Below are positions 23,512-29,011 of a stretch of 29,011 nt of DNA, one piece after another (the stretch's first letter is position 1; each line of letters starts with the position of its first letter). This stretch comes from CAZCBD01 sp964496755 (GTDB lineage Bacteria; Bacteroidota; Ignavibacteria; Ignavibacteriales; Melioribacteraceae), in the NCBI GenBank assembly GCA_964496755.1, contig CAZCBD010000008.1, positions 1 to 29,011 on the forward strand, written 5' to 3'. The translations under genes and the position numbers were made by a program. Below the pieces are notes generated by a model that was given only the letters and a program-made list of their open reading frames with translations, had not been told where the DNA came from and did not search any database.

Positions 23512-24511
23512 TTTTTAACGTAATTAAAATGGAAATACGATGGGTATCATCAAATCGAAAATTCGTATCTTCAGCAATCCGAGCAAAAGAATAATCAAAC
23601 TGAATCATCGGGAAATTTATACCTGCACCAAATGTTAATTGTTTAACATCATTATATCCTGCTCTAATTGAAAATAAGTTCTTATACGAATACTCCATGC
23701 CACCGTGAAAATCAAAACTTATAAAACCTATATTATAATTAGACGCAAATCTTCTATTCTCAAATCTAACATCAAAATCAATTGTAGGCATAAAAACAGA
23801 ATGTCCGACCTTAATTTTATACGCTCCGCCTAATTTAACTGTTGGAGATATTAACTCATTTTTACCGGTTTCCCAGGCAACTAAAGTTGTAGTAATATCT
23901 TGAATTGTAACTCCCAATATTAAATTGGAAGAATATTTGTATTGCAAACCCAAGTCAAAACCAATACCGAAAGCCGAATATTCAGCAATAGCCCGTGATA
24001 TTAACTTTAGATTTGCTCCAATATTTATTTTTTCATTAATCTTTTTTGATGCTGAAAAAAACAGCGCCCAGTCTGCATCACTAAATTCCGTAATTTTAGA
24101 TTTATCCAAAAAATCAGTAGTGATATCCAAAATGCCGTCGCCGTTGGCATCAAAAAGAGCATTTCGTGTATCCGGAATTCCATCAACAGCTAAGCGTAAA
24201 ACTGAAACACCGAAAGTATATTCATCATTAAAAGGAATAGCAATAGAAGCAAAATTATAATTTACAAGATTGCCAAAATGTTCTTCGTGCATCAAGGAAA
24301 ATTGATAATAATTAACATTCGAAAGCCCTGCCGGATTCCAATATCCTGCATTAGCATCGTTAGCAATTGCAATATTTGCTCCACCCATACCAAGAGCTCT
24401 GGCACCTGCCCCGAGTGATAAAAAATCTCCGGCATATTTTCCAATTCCCGTTTGGGAAAAAACCTGAAGCGTAGAAAATAAAAATAGAATTAATTTTATT
24501 ATGTTTTTCAT
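23492..24511 (-). CDS. PorV/PorQ-family outer-membrane beta-barrel protein
   Basis: The 339-residue protein has a signal peptide (about 1-20, ending QVFSQ). The conserved opening of the family follows: FLSLGAGARALGMGGANIAIANDA at about 30-53, then GYWNPAGL (56-63). DANGDGILD (121-129) is a calcium-loop-like insertion. Many beta-strands follow, and the C-terminus carries the FDDTHRISILITLK strand. PorV proteins are FadL-like barrels that act with the type IX secretion system in Bacteroidota, but many paralogues have no known role, and no por or sprA gene is present here. A weak promoter candidate precedes it at 24538-24569. Confidence 0.88.
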   Translation of the reverse strand: MKNIIKLILFLFSTLQVFSQTGIGKYAGDFLSLGAGARALGMGGANIAIANDANAGYWNPAGLSNVNYYQFSLMHEEHFGNLVNYNFASIAIPFNDEYTFGVSVLRLAVDGIPDTRNALFDANGDGILDITTDFLDKSKITEFSDADWALFFSASKKINEKINIGANLKLISRAIAEYSAFGIGFDLGLQYKYSSNLILGVTIQDITTTLVAWETGKNELISPTVKLGGAYKIKVGHSVFMPTIDFDVRFENRRFASNYNIGFISFDFHGGMEYSYKNLFSIRAGYNDVKQLTFGAGINFPMIQFDYSFARIAEDTNFRFDDTHRISILITLKNEKYSR

Positions 24512-24537
24512 TTAGCTCTTTCTAAATTAATCTTTGC

Positions 24538-24569
24538 CCAAGATAATCAATCGTTTTTCATAAAATCAA
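24538..24569 (-). promoter_or_regulatory. Candidate promoter of the PorV-like gene
   Basis: On minus, TTG (24567-24569), a 21-base spacer and TATCTTGG (24538-24545) match the Bacteroidota pattern except for one base of the -7 element. It lies 27 bases before the start codon. Confidence 0.45.
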
Positions 24570-24619
24570 GGGAGAAAATCTAACACTAATTATCACATAA
24601 GTAACTGTTGCAGAAGCAA

Positions 24620-25420
24620 CTAGTGCATATAAGATTGTTTGATTAAATCGCCTAAGTCTTTTAAAAATATCCCGATGTTTTTATTACGCATCATCACACT
24701 ATCAAACAATTCTTTTTCCTCTTCGGTTGCTTCGTTATCTTCTTTAATCAATGTAACAAAAACATCCGAATCACCATCCTGATTACCCGCTAAAAAATCT
24801 TTGATTTTTGAAGCGAATCTTTTTTCATTAAGCAAAGGTAAATTTTCGCCGAGGAAAACAATGTTTGGTAATTCTTTCATGAATATTTTTAACCCCTCTG
24901 CACCGGAGGCTGATTCAAATACTAGAAATGCCTTTTCTAATTTTTTTCTAATAATTGCACGAAAGTCTTCATTGCTATCAACTATTAAAACTTTTTGAAC
25001 ATCATTATCGGAAACTTCTCTAACAAAGGTTTGTTTTTCTTTTTCTTTTTTTATTTGTTCAAAGATTTCTTTAATCTTTTCGTATGCGGAATTATATTGC
25101 AAAGGTTTAAGAAGGTAAGCCAAAACACCTAAACTCATAACATTATTAACTGTGGCTTTATCTTTAAGTGCAGTGAGCATAATTACCGGAAGATTTTTAA
25201 ATTTAGGATCTTTTCTGATTAATTCTAAAGTTTCAACACCATCCATTACAGGCATGGTAATATCCATAAAAACAATATCCGGTGCCTCTTTTTCAATTGC
25301 AGATAATGCTTCAAGTCCATTTTCAGCAGTTATCACAGTGCAGTCAAATTTATTTGTTAGTAATCTGCCAAGAAAAAGACATACTACCTCGTCATCGTCA
25401 ACTAATAATACTTTAAACAT
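24620..25420 (-). CDS. Response regulator with one intact and one degenerate receiver domain
   Basis: A 266-residue protein with two tandem receiver domains and no output domain. REC1 (1-120) is complete: DDD at 8-10, phospho-acceptor Asp53 (VFMDITMP), Thr83 and Lys105 (LLKPLQ). A charged helix links to REC2 (about 142-262), which keeps VLIVDSNED at 144-152. At the acceptor position, however, it has Gly191 (VFLGENLP), and no clear Lys follows, so it cannot be phosphorylated normally. Such proteins may work as phospho-switched adaptors or phosphate sinks. It lies 76 bases after an unknown helical protein on the same strand; GGGA four bases before the ATG is the likely ribosome binding site. 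The cognate kinase is unknown. Confidence 0.9.
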   Translation of the reverse strand: MFKVLLVDDDEVVCLFLGRLLTNKFDCTVITAENGLEALSAIEKEAPDIVFMDITMPVMDGVETLELIRKDPKFKNLPVIMLTALKDKATVNNVMSLGVLAYLLKPLQYNSAYEKIKEIFEQIKKEKEKQTFVREVSDNDVQKVLIVDSNEDFRAIIRKKLEKAFLVFESASGAEGLKIFMKELPNIVFLGENLPLLNEKRFASKIKDFLAGNQDGDSDVFVTLIKEDNEATEEEKELFDSVMMRNKNIGIFLKDLGDLIKQSYMH

Positions 25421-25496
25421 ATATCCCGCTATAAAATTTGAAATTGTTTATTACAATGATAAAAAAAATAATGTTTATTTAAAATCGGTAGTTGAA

Positions 25497-26408
25497 TTAT
25501 TCTAAGTATTTTTTTTTCAACTTAATATATTCGATAAATTTATTAAAAAGATTTAATTGATCTGAAGTCAATCTTTCCATTGCAACATCATAAGAAATTT
25601 CTATAAAACGTACGTTCAGATTATTAATTGCAAATTCAAGTTCTTTTTCAAAAAACTCTTTATCTTCCAAAACTATTTCCGATAAACTCACAATTGCTTG
25701 GATATTAACATTGCACGGAATATTTGCTTTGTTTGCAATATCGATAAGTAATGTTAATATTCTATAATTTCGGAGGCAAATTTCAATTGCTTCTATTCCT
25801 GCTTTCTGTCTAATTTCAAACATGTTAAAAGATCGCAAGGTAGTATCAGAAGCAATATCCAGCAGCTTTCTTACGCTTTCAATAGCAATTTCATCGCTTT
25901 TTCTTGAAACTAATATTGCATCGTTAATTGCATTTTCAACAGCAATTGTTAACAAATCCTTAACCTTTTTTACGAAGTTTTCACTGAAATTTATAATGTC
26001 TTTCGATAAAATTTTAATTTCCTGATAATTTCCATCTCTTGCCAACTCATCAAGTTGTTCATCGGATATTGGAGCAATCTGCGGATTTACATCTTCTTTG
26101 GTAAGTTTTGCCTCTTCTTCTTCGGCTTTAAGATTATTTTGAATTTTTTGTTTAATACTATCAATTACACTTTTTGTAAAGTCATTTACTGCTACTACCT
26201 TTAGTCCGCTAAGTATCATTGCTTCGGCAATTTTTCCATAATCCGATTTTTCCAGTTTAATTGTAACAACAACCCTATCACTGAGTTGTGCAATTTTTTT
26301 TGAAGCGGTTTTCATATTGGGATATAATTTTTCAAAATTCGAAAAAATATTTTTGATTATTCTTATATCCTCTTTCTGAGCTAGTATTCTTAAAACTTCG
26401 TAATCCAT
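25497..26408 (-). CDS. Unknown helical protein upstream of the double-receiver regulator
   Basis: I do not recognise this 303-residue protein. The N-terminal ~75 residues (MDYEVLRILAQKEDIRIIKN...) look like a small alpha/beta unit ending in ILSGLKVVAVND. An acidic Lys/Glu-rich linker (about 85-120) follows. The remaining ~180 residues are mostly amphipathic helices containing RKLLDIASDTTLRSFNMFE and IPCNVNIQAIVSLSEIVLED, reminiscent of helical-repeat folds. There is no signal peptide or membrane helix, so it is cytoplasmic. I chose the ATG at 26408 over an in-frame TTG at 26462, which would add 18 hydrophobic residues lacking a ribosome binding site. Its position before the regulator suggests a partner in the same signalling task, but this is inference. 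Confidence 0.7.
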   Translation of the reverse strand: MDYEVLRILAQKEDIRIIKNIFSNFEKLYPNMKTASKKIAQLSDRVVVTIKLEKSDYGKIAEAMILSGLKVVAVNDFTKSVIDSIKQKIQNNLKAEEEEAKLTKEDVNPQIAPISDEQLDELARDGNYQEIKILSKDIINFSENFVKKVKDLLTIAVENAINDAILVSRKSDEIAIESVRKLLDIASDTTLRSFNMFEIRQKAGIEAIEICLRNYRILTLLIDIANKANIPCNVNIQAIVSLSEIVLEDKEFFEKELEFAINNLNVRFIEISYDVAMERLTSDQLNLFNKFIEYIKLKKKYLE

Positions 26409-26510
26409 AACCTTTATTTTCAATTGATTAATTAATAAAAAAATTAATTCTATAAAAGGCAAGTATCATTTTAATTTAACTACAATTTATACCATCATTA
26501 ATTTATACCT

Positions 26511-28136
26511 TTATTTGAATTTAATTAATGAGGGTTCATAATCTTTCACATTTTCGTATCCAAGCAAATTTAATAAAGTACCGGCAACATTTGCCAATCC
26601 TTTAGGGCCAGCTGTATTTATTTCATATTCACCATTAAACTTAGAATCGTATATAATAAAAGGAACCGGATTTAATGTATGAGCGGTTTTGACATTTTTT
26701 GTGCCGTTTTTAATCGTAAACATTTCATCTGCATTTCCGTGATCAGCGGTTATAATTGCAATACCTTCCATCTCGGTAATAATGTCAAGCAATTGTTTTA
26801 TCCCGGCATCAACTGCTTCTACGGCTTTAATGGTAGCCGGTATACTTCCGGTATGACCAACCATATCGCCATTCGGATAATTTATTCTTCCGAATTTATA
26901 CTCATTTGATTTTAACAATTTTATTGTTTCTTCTGTAATTTCTTTTGCTTTCATTTCCGGTGCTTTGTCGAATGATATTTTGTCCGAAGGAATTTCAATA
27001 TACTTTTCCAATTTTTCATTGATATAACCGGATCTGTTTCCGTTCCAAAAATAAGTTACATGTCCATACTTTTGTGTTTCGGATATAGCAAAACTTTTAA
27101 TATTTGCAGCACAAATATATTCACTTAAAGTTCTATCAATTGATGGTGGTTCTACCAAAAAGTTTTTTGGAATATGTGCGTCTCCATCATATTCCATCAT
27201 TCCCGCATAAAAAACTTCGGGAAATCTTTTTCGTTCAAAATAAGTAAATTCTTTTTCTTCAAACGCTTTAGAAATTTCAATAGCTCTATCGCCTCTAAAA
27301 TTAAAAAATATAACGCTATCACCTGCTTGAATTGTTCCATTCGGATTTCCGTTTTCATCAACAACAACAAAGGGTTGCAAGTATTGATCTACTATCTTAT
27401 CATCTTCGCTATAGTAAGTTTTAATTGCTTCGGAAGCTGAATTAAATTTTCTTCCCTCGCCCAAAACATGTGTATTCCAACCACGTTCAACAATTGACCA
27501 ATCGGCATTATATCTATCCATAGTGGTAATCATCCTGCCACCGCCGGAAGCAATTTTATAATCGAAACCTTCAATACTCAATTGTTGTAATTTTTCTTCA
27601 AGCGGCTTAACATAATTTAGAGCCGTTCTTTCGCCAACATCTCTACCATCAGTAAGAATATGTATCCTGACTTTTTTTTGATTTTCCTCCTTTGCTCTAT
27701 CTAGAAGTGCAAACAAATGTTTTGTGTTCGAATGAACATTTCCATCAGATAAAAGCCCAATAAAATGTAGTGTGCCGGAGTTTCTACAATTTTCAATTGC
27801 TCTGTTCCAAGCCTTGCCATTATAAATATTTCCGGTTGCAATCGATTTATTCACTAACTTAGCTCCTTGGTCAAATATTCTTCCGGCGCCTAATGCGTTA
27901 TGCCCAACTTCACTGTTTCCCATATCGTCATCGGATGGTAATCCAACCGCAGGACCATGAGCTTTCAGTTTGGTGTAAAGTTCGCTTGCAAATAATTTAT
28001 CTAAGGTTGGAGTGTTAGCCAAATAAACCGCATTTGAATCATCTTTTTTCCCGAGTCCAATACCATCCATTATTATTAGTAAAACCGGTCCCTGCCTTTT
28101 ATTTGCAAACTCATTCTTTTTTAGTTCTAATTTCAT
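26511..28136 (-). CDS. gpmI: 2,3-bisphosphoglycerate-independent phosphoglycerate mutase
   Basis: Interconverts 3- and 2-phosphoglycerate in glycolysis and gluconeogenesis, using two metal ions (Mn/Zn). The 541-residue protein has the alkaline-phosphatase-fold markers: metal-binding Asp24 in LIIMDGIG, the phosphoserine nucleophile Ser75 in MGNSEVGH, HILTDGRDV in the transferase domain, RYNADW, NGDMVGHTGS and TADHGNADEM near the C-terminus. It is somewhat longer than the usual ~510, with a charged N-terminal extension before the first strand. The ATG follows GAGGAAATT. It is divergent from the TPM gene. Confidence 0.96.
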   Translation of the reverse strand: MKLELKKNEFANKRQGPVLLIIMDGIGLGKKDDSNAVYLANTPTLDKLFASELYTKLKAHGPAVGLPSDDDMGNSEVGHNALGAGRIFDQGAKLVNKSIATGNIYNGKAWNRAIENCRNSGTLHFIGLLSDGNVHSNTKHLFALLDRAKEENQKKVRIHILTDGRDVGERTALNYVKPLEEKLQQLSIEGFDYKIASGGGRMITTMDRYNADWSIVERGWNTHVLGEGRKFNSASEAIKTYYSEDDKIVDQYLQPFVVVDENGNPNGTIQAGDSVIFFNFRGDRAIEISKAFEEKEFTYFERKRFPEVFYAGMMEYDGDAHIPKNFLVEPPSIDRTLSEYICAANIKSFAISETQKYGHVTYFWNGNRSGYINEKLEKYIEIPSDKISFDKAPEMKAKEITEETIKLLKSNEYKFGRINYPNGDMVGHTGSIPATIKAVEAVDAGIKQLLDIITEMEGIAIITADHGNADEMFTIKNGTKNVKTAHTLNPVPFIIYDSKFNGEYEINTAGPKGLANVAGTLLNLLGYENVKDYEPSLIKFK

Positions 28137-28243
28137 AATTTCCTCTATCTATAATTTCTTTAATATTATTACTTTTATTTAAGACTGAAATATATTAAAC
28201 TTGAGTATTAGTTTTTATAATTTCAAATAAACTTTATTATCAA

Positions 28244-28699
28244 ATGAAAAACAAAATTGTTTATAAATATTTTTCCGATGATGATTTTTTGCGTATTTCG
28301 CAAGCAATTGCCGAAGCAGAAAAAACCACTGCCGGAGAAATTAAAATCAGCTTTAAAGAAAAATCCAATCTTTTTGAAAAACAAAAAAGCATTAAAGATT
28401 TGGCAGTGAAAGAATTTTATAAATTAAAAATGAATGAAACACGAGATAAAACAGGGATACTATTGTTTTTTCATTTATTGCGCAGAGAATTTTTTATATT
28501 GGCTGATGAGGGCATAAATTCTAAAGTTGAACAGGATACGTGGAATAACATTCGTGATGAAATTCTGAAAGAATTTTCAAACGGAAACTTCTGCAAAGCT
28601 ATGATTGATTGTATAAAAAAAGTTGGTAAAGTATTAACCGAACATTTCCCTATAAAACCCGATGATGTAAACGAACTTTCAAACAAAGTTGAAATTTAA
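28244..28699 (+). CDS. TPM-domain protein (TLP18.3/Psb32/MOLO-1 type)
   Basis: A 151-residue protein made of one TPM domain. It opens YFSDDDFLRISQAIAEAEKT, followed by TAGEIKISF (29-37), RDKTGILLFFHLLRREFFILAD (about 66-87) and WNNIRDEILKEFSNGNF (about 99-115). These correspond to the domain's first helix, central strands with the T-G-I-L-L-x-x motif, and last helices. There is no signal peptide or membrane helix, so it should be cytoplasmic, unlike many TPM proteins. In related genomes TPM genes often occur in pairs next to a LemA gene; none is seen here. aat begins nine bases after the stop. Confidence 0.8.
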   Translation: MKNKIVYKYFSDDDFLRISQAIAEAEKTTAGEIKISFKEKSNLFEKQKSIKDLAVKEFYKLKMNETRDKTGILLFFHLLRREFFILADEGINSKVEQDTWNNIRDEILKEFSNGNFCKAMIDCIKKVGKVLTEHFPIKPDDVNELSNKVEI

Positions 28700-28708
28700 T
28701 TTTTTAAA

Positions 28709-29011
28709 ATGCATCAAACATTAATTCCGGAAAATATGCTTAGCCTATATGCACAGGGGGCATTCCCAATGGCTGATGAAAATAATCAAATTGATTGGTA
28801 CTTTCCTGAAATCCGTACTATTATTGAACTAAATAAATTTAACATCCCACGTTCCCTTTCAAAATTTATGCGCACTTGTGATTTTATTTTTAAATATGAT
28901 TCTGACACATTTGAAATAATTTCTAATTGTGCAAATAGAGATGAGACTTGGATTTCGGATGAACTGATTGAAGCTTATGCAGAAAATCCTGTAGTTAAAT
29001 CAGCATTTTAT
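28709..29011 (+). CDS. aat: Leucyl/phenylalanyl-tRNA--protein transferase, 5' part
   Basis: The gene is cut by the window end after 101 codons. Aat adds Leu or Phe from charged tRNA to proteins with an N-terminal Lys or Arg, marking them for ClpS/ClpAP degradation. Visible family motifs are LYAQGAFPMADENNQIDWYF (13-32), PEIRTIIEL, FNIPRSLSKFMR, and SNCANRDETWISDELIEAY. Immediately after that, where most members read L-H-x-x-G-x-A-H-S, this sequence reads AENPVVKSAFY, which is unusual. The ATG at 28709 has no strong ribosome binding site and may be coupled to the TPM gene nine bases upstream. Confidence 0.85.
   Translation, partial: MHQTLIPENMLSLYAQGAFPMADENNQIDWYFPEIRTIIELNKFNIPRSLSKFMRTCDFIFKYDSDTFEIISNCANRDETWISDELIEAYAENPVVKSAFY

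Noticed and set aside
24607..24620. GTTGC/GCAAC hairpin at the end of the response-regulator gene as a terminator
   Set aside because: Only five base pairs and no U-tract on the minus strand.
1..29011. tRNA genes, CRISPR arrays, insertion sequences, prophage or origin elements
   Set aside because: I saw no T-arm consensus with a cloverleaf, no spaced direct repeats, no transposase or integrase-like frame and no DnaA-box cluster; all gaps are under 300 bases and are accounted for by terminators, leaders and promoters.

Overview
The window is AT-rich, densely coded bacterial DNA with short intergenic gaps. It carries no tRNA, rRNA, CRISPR array, insertion sequence or phage gene that I can see. 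Several features point to the Bacteroidota/Chlorobiota/Ignavibacteriota group: a PorV/PorQ-type outer-membrane protein, a Bacteroidota-style AMP nucleosidase, and several upstream regions with the arrangement TTG-N20/21-TAnnTTTG typical of the Bacteroidota primary sigma factor (best in front of proS, rocD and the LolA-like operon). Clear Shine-Dalgarno sequences are also common (rpsU, nfu, the aromatic-amino-acid-decarboxylase-like gene, gpmI, cspA). The ProRS is the long bacterial type with an INS editing domain. Together this suggests a deep-branching member such as Ignavibacteria rather than Bacteroidia; that placement is inference.

Layout. 1-726: end of an unidentified gene (possibly tilS), rpsU and two terminators. 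727-4619 (minus): ornithine aminotransferase and a membrane hybrid histidine kinase. 4706-7359 (plus): a tight four-gene operon of PAP2 phosphatase, AMP nucleosidase, a bPH2 membrane protein and a lipoprotein acetolactate decarboxylase, closed by a terminator lying inside the convergent tetR gene. 7356-13113: a TetR regulator, a palindromic operator on a Bacteroidota-type promoter, and a five-gene operon encoding a LolA-like periplasmic carrier, two LolC/E-MacB-like permeases, a LolD-like ATPase and an outer-membrane beta-barrel candidate. 13337-17669 (plus): a stand-alone thiamine-diphosphate enzyme, proS, an RsmI-family methyltransferase and an Nfu-type Fe-S carrier. 17749-19502 (minus): a 54-residue protein, ybaK and a secreted YCF48-like propeller. 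19591-22528 (plus): alpha/beta hydrolase, PLP decarboxylase and MarC. 22582-28136 (minus): cspA with a structured leader, a lipoprotein and PorV-like protein with overlapping ends, a double-receiver response regulator, an unknown helical protein and gpmI. 28244-29011 (plus): a TPM-domain protein and the start of aat.

Most genes are housekeeping or metabolic. The best candidate for an undescribed system is the TetR-controlled LolA/LolCDE-like/beta-barrel operon. It encodes a plausible complete path from inner membrane through periplasm to outer membrane, probably for a lipid or lipoprotein cargo, but separate from the general Lol machinery. Other points of interest are the secreted acetolactate decarboxylase that seems to lack its C-terminal tail, the compact IorA-like TPP enzyme without a partner subunit, and the response regulator with a degenerate second receiver next to an unknown protein.
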